From contig NZ_OBDY01000001.1 of NCBI RefSeq assembly GCF_900215205.1, forward strand, positions 242,736 to 306,735: a DNA stretch of 64,000 nucleotides. Direction: 5' to 3'. The notes under the pieces are model-generated. The model made no database searches. It was not told the origin of the DNA and was given only the letters and a program-made list of their open reading frames with translations. The position numbers and the translations under genes were made by a program. Shown here piece by piece: positions 16,757 to 25,311 of this stretch (position 1 is its first letter; each line of letters begins with the position of its first letter). The stretch is from Paractinoplanes atraurantiacus. Lineage in GTDB: Bacteria; Actinomycetota; Actinomycetes; Mycobacteriales; Micromonosporaceae.

Positions 16757-17614
16757 ATGACCGACAAGGGACTCGACCTGGCCGAAGTCGAGCGGATCGT
16801 CTACACCGCGCTGGCCGAGGACCTCGGTGACCCGCCGCGCGACGTCACCAGCGAGGCCACCATCCCCGGCGGCCAGGTGGACACCGCCGAGCTCGTCGCC
16901 CGGGCCGACGGCGTCGTCGCCGGCCTGCCGGTGGCGGCCCAGGTCTTCGCGGTCACCTCCGGCGGCACGGCCACCTTCGAGCAGCTGGTCGAGGAGGGCG
17001 CCCGGGTCACCCGCGGCGACGTCCTGGCCGTGATCACCGGGCCCACCCGGTCGCTGCTGACCGCCGAGCGCACCGCGCTCAACCTGATCAGCCGCATGTC
17101 CGGCGTGGCCACACACACCCGCCGCTGGGCCGACCTCCTCGAGGGCACCAAGGCCACCGTCCTCGACACCCGCAAGACCACTCCGGGCCTGCGAGCTCTG
17201 GAGAAGTACGCCGTACGGGCCGGCGGCGGCACCAACAAGCGCATGGGCCTCTACGACGTCGCGATGATCAAGGACAACCACAAGCTGGCGGCCGGGAGCA
17301 TCACCGCCGCGTACCGGAAAGTCCGTGAGTCCTTCCCCGATGTCCCCGTCCAGGTCGAGGTCACCACGCTGGCCGAGGCCCGGGAGGCGGTCGAGGCCGG
17401 CGCCACCTTCCTGCTCTGCGACAACATGACCACCGAGGCCCTGCGCGAGGTCGTCGAGGCGGTCGGCGACCGGGCCGAGCTCGAGGCCACCGGCAACCTG
17501 ACCCTGCGGACCGCCGAGGCGTACGCGGCCACCGGCGTCGACTACCTCTCGGTGGGCGCCCTGACCCACTCGTCGCCCATCCTGGACATCGCCCTGGACC
17601 TCCGCCCGCGCTGA
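16757..17614 (+). CDS. nadC: Nicotinate-nucleotide pyrophosphorylase (carboxylating)
   Basis: Converts quinolinate and PRPP to nicotinate mononucleotide. Seen: AEDLGDPPRDVTSEATIP near residue 17, ERTALNLISRMSGVATHTR near 99, LDTRKTTPGLRALEKYAVRAGGGTNKRMGLYD near 135 (substrate-binding Arg and Lys cluster), IKDNH at about 168, and VEVTTLAEA, LLCDNM, ATGN further on. Length 285 fits. It follows nadB on the same strand, and a GGAG ribosome site lies within the spacer. Confidence 0.97.
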   Translation: MTDKGLDLAEVERIVYTALAEDLGDPPRDVTSEATIPGGQVDTAELVARADGVVAGLPVAAQVFAVTSGGTATFEQLVEEGARVTRGDVLAVITGPTRSLLTAERTALNLISRMSGVATHTRRWADLLEGTKATVLDTRKTTPGLRALEKYAVRAGGGTNKRMGLYDVAMIKDNHKLAAGSITAAYRKVRESFPDVPVQVEVTTLAEAREAVEAGATFLLCDNMTTEALREVVEAVGDRAELEATGNLTLRTAEAYAATGVDYLSVGALTHSSPILDIALDLRPR

Positions 17615-17660
17615 CCTGCGACCATGTATCTCAATAGCCGAATGTGGAAGGGACCGCACC

Positions 17661-18419
17661 GTGCTGCTCTGTATTGACATCGGTAACACGAACACGGTGC
17701 TGGCGACCTTCGACGGCGACAAGCTCGTGCACAACTGGCGGATCAAGACCGACGCCCGCTCCACCGCGGACGAGCTCGGCCTGATGTTCCGCGGGCTGCT
17801 GGCCGGCGACGCCGTGGAGATCACCGGGGTGGCGGCCTGCTCGACCGTGCCGGCCGCCCTGCGCAGCCTGCGCACCATGCTGGCCCGCTACTACGGCGAC
17901 CTGCCCAACGTGATCGTCGAGCCGGGGGTGAAGACCGGCGTCCAGCTGGCCATCGACAACCCCAAGGAGGTCGGCGCCGACCGCGTGGTCAACACGCTGG
18001 CCGCGCACGCCCTCTACGGCGGACCGTCGATCGTGGTCGACTTCGGCACCACCACCAACTTCGACGTGATCAGCGCCAAGGGCGAGTTCCTGGGCGGCGC
18101 CTTCGCCCCCGGCATCGAGATCTCCTTCGACGCCCTGGCCGCCCGGGCCGCCCAGCTGCGCAAGGTCGAGCCGGCCAAGCCGAAATCGGTGATCGGCAAG
18201 AACACGGTCGAGTGCCTGCAGTCCGGCATGTACTTCGGCTTCGCCGGCCAGGTCGACGGCATCGTGTCCAAGATGATCGAGGAGATCGGGCCGGTCTCGG
18301 CCGTCATCGCCACCGGTGGCCTGGCCGGACTGGTCAAGGACGAGTGCCGGACGATCACCGCGTATGAGCCGATGATCACGCTGATCGGGCTGCGGATGGT
18401 ATATGAGCGGAACGTCTGA
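17661..18419 (+). CDS. coaX: Type III pantothenate kinase
   Basis: Phosphorylates pantothenate, the first committed step to coenzyme A, completing the pathway begun by panC and panD upstream. Seen: CIDIGNTNTVLATF at residues 4-17 (phosphate-binding loop of the ASKHA fold), ADRVVNTLAAH near 107, IVVDFGTTTNFDVIS near 124 and GGAFAPGIEIS near 143. Length 252 is normal. A GGAAGGG ribosome site precedes the GTG start by about 10 bases. Confidence 0.96.
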   Translation: MLLCIDIGNTNTVLATFDGDKLVHNWRIKTDARSTADELGLMFRGLLAGDAVEITGVAACSTVPAALRSLRTMLARYYGDLPNVIVEPGVKTGVQLAIDNPKEVGADRVVNTLAAHALYGGPSIVVDFGTTTNFDVISAKGEFLGGAFAPGIEISFDALAARAAQLRKVEPAKPKSVIGKNTVECLQSGMYFGFAGQVDGIVSKMIEEIGPVSAVIATGGLAGLVKDECRTITAYEPMITLIGLRMVYERNV

Positions 18420-18472
18420 GCGCGGCTGAGTAGGCTTTCAGGGCCCATGCAGCCCGTACAGAGAGTCGTGCC

Positions 18473-19981
18473 GTGACCGAGCAGAATGTGCCCGCAACTG
18501 ACCCCGCCGAGGACCTACCCGAGCAGATGCGGGTCCGCCGGTCGAAGCGGGACCGGCTGCTCGCCGAGGGGATCGCGCCCTACCCCGTGACCGTGCCTCG
18601 GACGGCGACGCTCAAGGAGCTCCGCGAGAAGTACACCGATCTGCCGATCGACCACGCCACCGGCGACCAGGTCTCGATCACCGGCCGGATCATCTTCATC
18701 CGCAATGGCGGCAAGCTCTGCTTCGTCACCCTGCGCGACGGCGACGGGACCGAGCTGCAGGCCATGCTGTCCCTCGACAAGGTCGGCGAGGCCGCCCTGA
18801 CCAGCTGGAAGCAGCTGGTCGACCTGGGCGACCTGGTCGGCGTCACCGGCGAGGTGATCACCAGCCGGCGCGGTGAGCTGTCCGTGCTGGCCGACACCTG
18901 GCAGATGAACGCCAAGGCGCTGCGCCCGCTCCCGGTCGCGCACAAGCCGCTCTCCGAGGAGACGCGCGTGCGCCAGCGGTATGTCGATCTCATCGTGCGG
19001 CCGCAGGCGCGCGAGACCGTGCGTACCCGCGCGACGGTCGTTCGCAGCCTTCGCGAGTCGCTGTTCCGCCGCGATTTCCTCGAGGTGGAAACGCCGATGT
19101 TGCAGTTGCTGCACGGCGGCGCCGCAGCCCGCCCATTTGTGACGCACAGCAACGCTCTCGACACCGATCTCTATCTGCGGATCGCGCCGGAACTGTTTTT
19201 GAAGCGGGCCGTCGTCGGCGGCATCGACCGCGTCTTCGAGATCAACCGCAACTTCCGCAATGAGGGTATGGACTCCACCCACTCGCCGGAGTTCGCGATG
19301 CTCGAGGCGTACCAGGCGTACGCCGACTACAACGTCATGCAGTCGCAGGTGCGCGAGTGGATTCAGGAAGCCGCGACCGCGGTCTCCGGATCGCATGTGG
19401 TGACCCACTTCGACGGCCGCGAGTTGGATCTCGGCGGCGAGTGGGCGACGGTCACCCTCTACGGTTCCCTCTCGGCCGCGCTCGGCGAAGAAGTCACGCC
19501 GGAGACCGATCTCGCGCAACTTCAGCGGTACGCGGAAAAGCACGACCTTTCCGTCGACCCGAAGTGGGGCCCGGGCAAGCTCGTCGAGGAGCTGTTCGAG
19601 CACCTGGTGCAGCACACGCTGCAGGAGCCGACATTTGTGCGGGATTATCCCGAAGAGACCGCTCCGCTCACCCGTGCACACCGCGAAACGCCCGGTCTCA
19701 CGGAGAAGTGGGACCTCTACGTGATGGGCTTCGAGTTGGCCACCGCCTATTCCGAGCTCGTCGACCCGGTGGTCCAGCGCGATCGTCTGGTCGCGCAGTC
19801 GTTGCTCGCGGCCGGCGGCGATCCCGAGGCCATGCAGCTCGACGAGGATTTCCTCCGGGCGATGGAGTACGGAATGCCGCCGTCGGGCGGGATGGGAATG
19901 GGAATCGACCGGCTGTTGATGGCGCTCACCGGCCTCGGCATTCGGGAAACGATCCTGTTCCCGCTCGTGCGCCCCGAGTAA
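18473..19981 (+). CDS. lysS: Lysyl-tRNA synthetase, class II
   Basis: Charges tRNA-Lys. An N-terminal OB-fold anticodon domain ([24 protein letters not shown]) is followed by the class II core: motif 1 around [14 protein letters not shown], motif 2 [28 protein letters not shown] and motif 3 [13 protein letters not shown] at the C terminus. Length 502 is usual. Odd: after about base 18960 the codon usage changes from almost exclusively G/C-ended codons to roughly one in five ending in A or T (many GAT, GAA, CTT, TTT), while the first third is typical of the neighbourhood. A TAGGCT at 18430-18435 could be its -10 element. Confidence 0.96.
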   Translation: MTEQNVPATDPAEDLPEQMRVRRSKRDRLLAEGIAPYPVTVPRTATLKELREKYTDLPIDHATGDQVSITGRIIFIRNGGKLCFVTLRDGDGTELQAMLSLDKVGEAALTSWKQLVDLGDLVGVTGEVITSRRGELSVLADTWQMNAKALRPLPVAHKPLSEETRVRQRYVDLIVRPQARETVRTRATVVRSLRESLFRRDFLEVETPMLQLLHGGAAARPFVTHSNALDTDLYLRIAPELFLKRAVVGGIDRVFEINRNFRNEGMDSTHSPEFAMLEAYQAYADYNVMQSQVREWIQEAATAVSGSHVVTHFDGRELDLGGEWATVTLYGSLSAALGEEVTPETDLAQLQRYAEKHDLSVDPKWGPGKLVEELFEHLVQHTLQEPTFVRDYPEETAPLTRAHRETPGLTEKWDLYVMGFELATAYSELVDPVVQRDRLVAQSLLAAGGDPEAMQLDEDFLRAMEYGMPPSGGMGMGIDRLLMALTGLGIRETILFPLVRPE

Positions 19982-20009
19982 CACCGTCACCGAAATGTTC
20001 TGACCGCCA

Positions 20010-20040
20010 TTGACGCGCCGCGCCGCCCTGGCGTTATTGT
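20010..20040 (+). promoter_or_regulatory. Probable sigma-70-type promoter of lsr2
   Basis: TTGACG at 20010-20015 and TTATTG at 20034-20039 (18-base spacer), giving a leader of about 45 bases to the GTG at 20090, which has a CGGGAGGA ribosome site. Confidence 0.5.
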
Positions 20041-20089
20041 CTGTGCGTTGCTTTAAGGGGAGAACCTGTGCTCGGGAGGATAGCGGCGC

Positions 20090-20446
20090 GTGGCCAAGCA
20101 GATCATTCACAAGCTGGTCGATGACCTCAGCGGAGGTGACGCCGACGAGACCGTGAAGTTCGCGCTCGACGGCATTCAGTACGAGATCGATCTCTCGGAG
20201 AAGAACGCGGCCAAATTGCGGGAGGTCTTCGAGCCGTACGTGACGTCCGGTTCCAAGGTCGCCCGGGGCGGCGTGGTCGTCGGCGGCCGAGCCGCCCGCG
20301 GCCGTGGCGGCGCGACGGCCGACCGGGAGCAGAACAAGGCGATCCGGGAGTGGGCCAAGAAGGCCGGCAAGGACATCTCCGACCGGGGCCGCATCCCCCA
20401 GGAGATCGTCGACGAGTTCCACACCAAGGGCCCCGGTAGGGCCTGA
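20090..20446 (+). CDS. lsr2: Lsr2 nucleoid-associated protein
   Basis: Actinobacterial H-NS-like protein that bridges AT-rich DNA and silences acquired genes. The N-terminal dimerisation domain (KQIIHKLVDDLSGGDADETVKFALDGIQYEIDLSEKNA) and the C-terminal DNA-binding domain with its AT-hook-like RGR motif (DISDRGRIPQEIVDEFH) are both present, joined by a Gly/Arg-rich linker (RGGVVVGGRAARGRGG). Length 118. The GTG at 20090 is fixed by the ribosome site at 20073-20080. It has its own promoter and a strong terminator right after the stop. Confidence 0.97.
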   Translation: MAKQIIHKLVDDLSGGDADETVKFALDGIQYEIDLSEKNAAKLREVFEPYVTSGSKVARGGVVVGGRAARGRGGATADREQNKAIREWAKKAGKDISDRGRIPQEIVDEFHTKGPGRA

Positions 20447-20459
20447 GAGGTCTCGAGAG

Positions 20460-20498
20460 GGCCCGTCGCGCGGTGCGCGGCGGGCCTTCTTCGTCTTT
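20460..20498 (+). terminator. Intrinsic terminator of lsr2
   Basis: A 12-base stem (20460-20471 with 20475-20486, one G-U pair) and 3-base loop, followed by a T-rich tract (TTCTTCGTCTTT), 13 bases after the lsr2 stop. Confidence 0.85.
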
Positions 20499-20527
20499 CG
20501 GTCGTTCTTCGGTGGGGATCGGTAGGG

Positions 20528-20569
20528 TTATCCACAGGCTCAGGGGTGTTGTCCACAGGCTGTGGACAG
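20528..20569 (+). other. Cluster of three DnaA-box-like sequences before clpC
   Basis: TTATCCACA at 20528-20536 and TTGTCCACA at 20549-20557 on the plus strand, and TGTGGACAG at 20561-20569 (minus-strand box). The last two form a perfect 8-base inverted repeat around GGC. They lie in the 346-base gap between lsr2 and clpC; no dnaA or dnaN gene is near. The rest of the gap holds the lsr2 terminator and presumably the clpC promoter (possible -10 TAGAGT at 20705). Confidence 0.55.
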
Positions 20570-20792
20570 AGGTTTCCGGGGATTTCGCTGTCCGCGTAGA
20601 CGTTCCACTGGGGGAACAGCCGCTGAGCGTGCGAAGTTGGCTAAATCAACGTTGCGGACGGTTTCAAGGGAGCACGAGGACCCGGCAAGACCACCCGGCG
20701 GCGATAGAGTAGTAACAGCACGGGCATCACCGATGCCGAGTGCGCTGGCCCCGCCAGTTCATTGGCGCACGGCACGTGAGGAGCACGAGGGC

Positions 20793-23315
20793 ATGTTCGA
20801 GCGGTTCACCGACCGAGCGCGACGGGTTGTCGTCCTGGCCCAAGAAGAGGCCCGGATGCTCAACCACAACTACATCGGGACAGAGCACATCCTGCTCGGC
20901 CTGATCCACGAGGGCGAGGGCGTCGCCGCCAAGGCTCTGGAGAGCCTCGGCATCTCCCTGGAGGGAGTGCGGCAGCAGGTCGAGGAAATCATCGGCCAGG
21001 GTCAGCAGGCGCCGAGCGGGCACATCCCGTTCACGCCCCGCGCCAAGAAGGTTCTCGAGCTGTCGCTGCGCGAGGCGCTGCAGCTCGGCCACAACTACAT
21101 CGGCACCGAGCACATCCTGCTCGGCCTGATCCGCGAGGGCGAGGGCGTCGCCGCCCAGGTGCTGGTCAAGCTCGGCGCCGACCTCAACCGGGTCCGCCAG
21201 CAGGTCATTCAGCTGCTCTCGGGCTACCAGGGCAAGGAGCCGGCCGCGGCCGGTGCGGCGGCGGGCGAGGCCGCGCCGTCGACCAGCCTGGTGCTCGACC
21301 AGTTCGGCCGCAACCTGACCCAGGCCGCCCGCGAGGGCAAGCTCGACCCGGTCATCGGGCGCGAGAAAGAGATCGAGCGGGTCATGCAGGTGCTGTCCCG
21401 CCGCACCAAGAACAACCCGGTGCTGATCGGCGAGCCCGGCGTCGGCAAGACCGCCGTCGTCGAGGGGCTGTCCCAGTCCATCGTCAAGGGCGAGGTGCCC
21501 GAGACGCTGAAGGACAAGCAGCTCTACACGCTCGACCTCGGCGCGCTGGTCGCCGGTTCCCGCTACCGCGGTGACTTCGAGGAGCGCCTCAAGAAGGTGC
21601 TCAAGGAGATCCGCACCCGCGGCGACATCATCCTGTTCATCGACGAGATCCACACCCTGGTGGGTGCGGGTGCCGCCGAGGGCGCGATCGACGCCGCCAG
21701 CATCCTCAAGCCGATGCTGGCCCGCGGCGAGCTGCAGACCATCGGCGCCACCACCCTCGACGAGTACCGCAAGCACCTGGAGAAGGACGCCGCTCTCGAG
21801 CGCCGCTTCCAGCCCATCCAGGTCGGCGAGCCGTCCCTGGCCCACACCATCGAGATCCTCAAGGGTCTCCGCGACCGGTACGAGGCGCACCACCGGATCA
21901 GCATCACCGACGCCGCCCTGGTGGCCGCGGCGACGCTGGCCGACCGGTACATCTCGGACCGCTTCCTGCCGGACAAGGCGATCGACCTGATCGACGAGGC
22001 CGGCGCCCGGATGCGCATCCGCCGGATGACCGCGCCGCCGGACCTGCGTGACTTCGACGAGCGCATCGCCCAGGTGCGGCGCGACAAGGAGTCCGCGATC
22101 GACGCGCAGGACTTCGAGCGGGCCGCCCAGCTGCGCGACAAGGAGAAGCAGCTGCTGGGCCAGAAGGCGCAGCGGGAGAAGGAGTGGAAGGCCGGCGACC
22201 TCGACGTCGTGTCCGAGGTCGACGACGAGCAGATCGCCGAGGTGCTGGGCAACTGGACCGGCATCCCGGTCTACAAGCTCACCGAGGAGGAGACCTCCCG
22301 GCTGCTGCGCATGGAGGACGAGCTCCACAAGCGCGTCATCGGCCAGGAGGACGCGGTCAAGGCGGTCTCCAAGGCGATCCGGCGTACCCGCGCCGGCCTG
22401 AAGGACCCGAAGCGCCCGTCCGGCTCGTTCATCTTCGCCGGCCCGTCCGGTGTCGGTAAGACCGAGCTGTCCAAGGCGCTGGCCGAGTTCCTCTTCGGCT
22501 CCGAGGACGCCCTGATCCAGCTCGACATGTCGGAGTTCCACGACCGGTACACGGTGTCCCGCCTCGTCGGTGCCCCTCCCGGCTACGTCGGCTACGACGA
22601 GGGTGGCCAGCTGACCGAGAAGGTCCGCCGCAAGCCGTTCTCGGTGGTCCTGTTCGACGAGATCGAAAAGGCCCACCCGGACGTCTTCAACACGCTGCTG
22701 CAGATCCTGGAGGACGGTCGCCTGACCGACGGCCAGGGCCGCATCGTCGACTTCAAAAACACCGTCATCATCCTCACCACCAACCTGGGCACGCGTGACG
22801 TGGCCAAGGCGGTGTCGCTGGGCTTCCAGGCCTCCGAGGCCGAGGAGTCCAACTACGAGCGGATGAAGGTCAAGGTCAACGACGAGCTGAAGCAGCACTT
22901 CCGCCCGGAGTTCCTCAACCGTATCGACGACACGATCGTCTTCCACCAGCTGCGCCAGAACGAGATCCTCGAGATCGTCGACATCTTCACCGCGCGGATC
23001 GAGTCTCAGCTCAAGAACAAGGACATGGGTCTGGAGCTGACCGACAACGCGAAGAAGTACCTGGCGAAGAAGGGCTTCGACCCGGTCCTGGGTGCCCGGC
23101 CGCTGCGCCGGACCATCCAGCGCGACCTGGAAGACGCGCTGTCGGAGCAGATCCTGTTCAACGAGCTGCGCCCCGGCCAGATCGTCGTGGTCGACTGCGA
23201 AGGCGACCCGGAGAACATCGAGCAGTCCAAGCTGGTCTTCCGTGGCGCCGACCGTGGCGTCTCGGTCCCCGACGCGGTGCCCGCCGACCTCGGCGCCACC
23301 GCCACCGAGGAGTAA
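20793..23315 (+). CDS. clpC: ClpC AAA+ unfoldase of the Clp protease
   Basis: Hexameric ATPase that unfolds substrates for ClpP. Seen in order: two Clp-N repeats (each with [13 protein letters not shown]), first AAA+ domain with Walker [10 protein letters not shown] and Walker B ILFIDE, a UVR coiled-coil motif ([13 protein letters not shown]) in the middle domain, second AAA+ domain with GPSGVGKTE and [15 protein letters not shown], the LGF loop (VSLGFQ) that docks ClpP, and a C-terminal D2-small domain. Length 840 is typical. The ATG at 20793 follows a GTGAGGAG ribosome site. It lies after lsr2 with a separate promoter region. Confidence 0.97.
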   Translation: MFERFTDRARRVVVLAQEEARMLNHNYIGTEHILLGLIHEGEGVAAKALESLGISLEGVRQQVEEIIGQGQQAPSGHIPFTPRAKKVLELSLREALQLGHNYIGTEHILLGLIREGEGVAAQVLVKLGADLNRVRQQVIQLLSGYQGKEPAAAGAAAGEAAPSTSLVLDQFGRNLTQAAREGKLDPVIGREKEIERVMQVLSRRTKNNPVLIGEPGVGKTAVVEGLSQSIVKGEVPETLKDKQLYTLDLGALVAGSRYRGDFEERLKKVLKEIRTRGDIILFIDEIHTLVGAGAAEGAIDAASILKPMLARGELQTIGATTLDEYRKHLEKDAALERRFQPIQVGEPSLAHTIEILKGLRDRYEAHHRISITDAALVAAATLADRYISDRFLPDKAIDLIDEAGARMRIRRMTAPPDLRDFDERIAQVRRDKESAIDAQDFERAAQLRDKEKQLLGQKAQREKEWKAGDLDVVSEVDDEQIAEVLGNWTGIPVYKLTEEETSRLLRMEDELHKRVIGQEDAVKAVSKAIRRTRAGLKDPKRPSGSFIFAGPSGVGKTELSKALAEFLFGSEDALIQLDMSEFHDRYTVSRLVGAPPGYVGYDEGGQLTEKVRRKPFSVVLFDEIEKAHPDVFNTLLQILEDGRLTDGQGRIVDFKNTVIILTTNLGTRDVAKAVSLGFQASEAEESNYERMKVKVNDELKQHFRPEFLNRIDDTIVFHQLRQNEILEIVDIFTARIESQLKNKDMGLELTDNAKKYLAKKGFDPVLGARPLRRTIQRDLEDALSEQILFNELRPGQIVVVDCEGDPENIEQSKLVFRGADRGVSVPDAVPADLGATATEE

Positions 23316-23332
23316 GACCCGCTAGCAACGAC

Positions 23333-23366
23333 CAACGGCCCGGCTGCTTTCGCAGCCGGGCCGTTG
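23333..23366 (+). terminator. Intrinsic terminator of clpC
   Basis: A perfect 15-base stem (23333-23347 with 23352-23366) closed by a TTTC tetraloop, 17 bases after the clpC stop; the strongest hairpin in the window. Confidence 0.88.
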
Positions 23367-23403
23367 CGTATTTCGGTGGCCACACGCGCCGGCGGCGATC
23401 ACC

Positions 23404-24003
23404 ATGACGATCGTGAACTACCGAGAAGTCAGGGCGGTGTACGACGACACCACCATCACGGTCTACCAGGCGTACGCGGCGCCGATCGCCGATGCCGCGC
23501 TCCAAGCGGGCCGCTTCGTGCCGCCGTTCAAGCGCGAGCGGATGACGTGGATCAAGCCGTCGTTCCTGTGGATGATGTACCGCTGCGGCTGGGCCGAGAA
23601 GGAGGGCCAGGAGCGGGTGCTCGCCGTCTCGATCGACCGGGCCGGCTTCGAGTGGGCGTTGCGCCGGGCCGTACTGAGCCACTACGACCGCGCCCTGCAC
23701 GCCGACAGTGCGCAGTGGAGCCGTGAGCTCAAGCGCAGCCCGGTGCGGGTGCAGTGGGACCCGGAGCGATCACTGCGCCTGGGCGAGCTGCCGTACCGGT
23801 CGTTGCAGGTCGGTCTGTCCGGCGAGGCCGTGGACAGATACGTGGACGAGTGGATCGCCGGGATCACGGAAGTGACCGCTCGCGCCCGCGAGATCCGGCA
23901 GCGCCTGACCGACGGCGACGAGCCGGCTGCGGCGGCGCTGCTTCCAGAGGAGCGAACCTACCCACTGCCCACGGACATCGCCGAGCGGCTCGGAGCGAGT
24001 TAG
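23404..24003 (+). CDS. DUF4291 family protein
   Basis: A soluble 199-residue protein of unknown function. The N-terminal half carries the family blocks: REVRAVYDDTTITVYQAY near residue 6, RMTWIKPSFLWMMYRCGWA near 45, QERVLAVSIDRAGFEWAL near 69 and VQWDPERS near 118. The conserved Arg, Asp, Lys and Trp positions suggest an enzyme or nucleic-acid-binding role, but nothing definite is known to me. The gene lies alone between the clpC terminator and the arabinan genes, with no clear ribosome site. Confidence 0.85.
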   Translation: MTIVNYREVRAVYDDTTITVYQAYAAPIADAALQAGRFVPPFKRERMTWIKPSFLWMMYRCGWAEKEGQERVLAVSIDRAGFEWALRRAVLSHYDRALHADSAQWSRELKRSPVRVQWDPERSLRLGELPYRSLQVGLSGEAVDRYVDEWIAGITEVTARAREIRQRLTDGDEPAAAALLPEERTYPLPTDIAERLGAS

Positions 24004-24039
24004 CTCGGCCTCAGGCCTGCCCCGCCCCTCCTGCCGACC

Positions 24040-24205
24040 ATGGGCGCCCGTCCTCCGCGCCGGCCTCGTCCCCTTCCTTCGCGCCGGCCTTGGGGTTGTT
24101 CTCCGCGCCCTTCCTCCGCGCCAGCCTTGGCCCCTTCCTCCGCCAGCCTTAGCCCTTCCTCCGCGTCGGCTTTGGGCTCGTTCTTCGCGCCAGCTTTGGG
24201 GTCGC
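24040..24205 (+). repeat. Imperfect GC-rich repeats downstream of DUF4291
   Basis: Degenerate copies of a unit like CTTCCTCCGCGCCAGCCTTGG, about 24-30 bases each, roughly six copies, in the 273-base non-coding gap between two convergent genes. Frames through it give only low-complexity Pro/Arg/Ser sequences, so I see no gene. Confidence 0.5.
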
Positions 24206-24276
24206 TGCGGGAGCGCTCGGGAAGGGGCGCGCGCCGGGCCGATTTGGGGGGCCGGTCCGGCCCGGCGCGCGCGGGA

Positions 24277-25311
24277 TCAGGTGATCGGGCCGGCTCCGCC
24301 CGACGGGACGCCGAACGACGGGGTGCCGTCGGCGTTCCAGTTCAGGCGCTGGATGCGGGTGTGGCGGTTCGGGTCGTAGAGCGGATCGCCCGTGATGTCC
24401 CGGTAGTCGCGGGCGTGGTAGACCAGCACGTCGGTCACGCCGTCCTCGGCCACCGTGAACGAGTTGTGGCCGGGGCCGTACTGCGACGTCGCCGGGTTCG
24501 AGACGAAGACCGGATCCGGAGTCTTCGTCCACGACGCCCGGTTGAGCAGGTCGGCGTTGGCCGGGGCGGTGAGCAGCCCCATGCAATAGCGGGCGTCGGT
24601 GGCACTGGCCGAGAAGCTCAGAAAGACGCGGCCGTTGCGGATGATCACGGCCGGGCCCTCGTTGACCCGGTAGCCCTGGATCTCCCAGGGGCGGGTCGGC
24701 GTGGTGATCCGGGTCGGCTTCGTGGCCAGCGTCCACGGATTGCTCATCCGGGCGATGTAGAGGCTCGTGTTGACCGCGATCTCCGGCTCGCTCTGCGCCC
24801 ACACCAGGTAGCGGCTCCCGCGGTGGGCGAAGGTCGTCGCGTCGAGCGTGAACCCGTCCCACTCGGTCTTCAGCTTCGTCTTGAGCTGCCAGCCGCTCGC
24901 GTCCAACGGGTCGGCCAGCGGCGACTCCAGCACGTAAGTGCGGATCCGGAAGACGTCGTCGGAGTCGCCGGCCGCGAAGTAGATGTACCAGCGGCCGTTG
25001 ATCCGGTGCAGCTCCGGCGCCCAGATGTGCCCGGCCATCGTGCCGCTGGCCGGCCGCCGCCAGATCACGGTCTCCGGCGCCGACGACAAACCGGTCAAAG
25101 TGGAAGCTCCGCGCAGGGCGATCCGGTCGTACTCCGGCACCGATCCGGTGAAGTAGTACTTCCCGCCGGTCCGGGGCGTGATGAACGGATCGGCCCGCTG
25201 GGTGACCAGCGGCGCGGCCGGTGCGGCGGCCGACGCCGCCGAGGCCGACGACAGCCCGGCCAGCGTGGCCAGCCCGAGCGATCCGGTGAGCAGGGCTCGG
25301 CGGGACGTCAT
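24277..25311 (-). CDS. Secreted GH43-family arabinosidase
   Basis: Exported glycoside hydrolase, 344 residues, expected to release arabinose from arabinan or arabino-oligosaccharides. A Tat-like signal (MTSRRALLTGSLGLATLAG and an Ala-rich cleavage region) precedes a five-bladed propeller. The three GH43 acids are visible: Asp in RADPFI, Asp in LDATTF and Glu in VNEGPAV; WAPELHRINGRWYIYFAA is another family block. The ATG overlaps the stop of the upstream GH51 gene by four bases, so both are one operon. The precise substrate cannot be read from sequence. Confidence 0.85.
   Translation of the reverse strand: MTSRRALLTGSLGLATLAGLSSASAASAAAPAAPLVTQRADPFITPRTGGKYYFTGSVPEYDRIALRGASTLTGLSSAPETVIWRRPASGTMAGHIWAPELHRINGRWYIYFAAGDSDDVFRIRTYVLESPLADPLDASGWQLKTKLKTEWDGFTLDATTFAHRGSRYLVWAQSEPEIAVNTSLYIARMSNPWTLATKPTRITTPTRPWEIQGYRVNEGPAVIIRNGRVFLSFSASATDARYCMGLLTAPANADLLNRASWTKTPDPVFVSNPATSQYGPGHNSFTVAEDGVTDVLVYHARDYRDITGDPLYDPNRHTRIQRLNWNADGTPSFGVPSGGAGPIT

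Noticed and set aside
18515..20422. A 635-codon minus-strand frame opposite lysS and lsr2
   Set aside because: It spans two genuine genes, their intergenic promoter and shows no domain.
20528..20569. Chromosomal replication origin
   Set aside because: Only three boxes, no AT-rich unwinding element and no dnaA, dnaN or rpmH nearby.
20620..20640. ClgR operator before clpC
   Set aside because: A CGCTGAGCGTGCG sequence is present, but its half-site spacing does not match the CGC-N5-GCG arrangement that I know for ClgR.
20727..22946. A 739-codon minus-strand frame opposite clpC
   Set aside because: Shadow of clpC codons; no recognisable domain, Leu/Asp/Val-rich composition mirrors the codon positions of the opposite strand.
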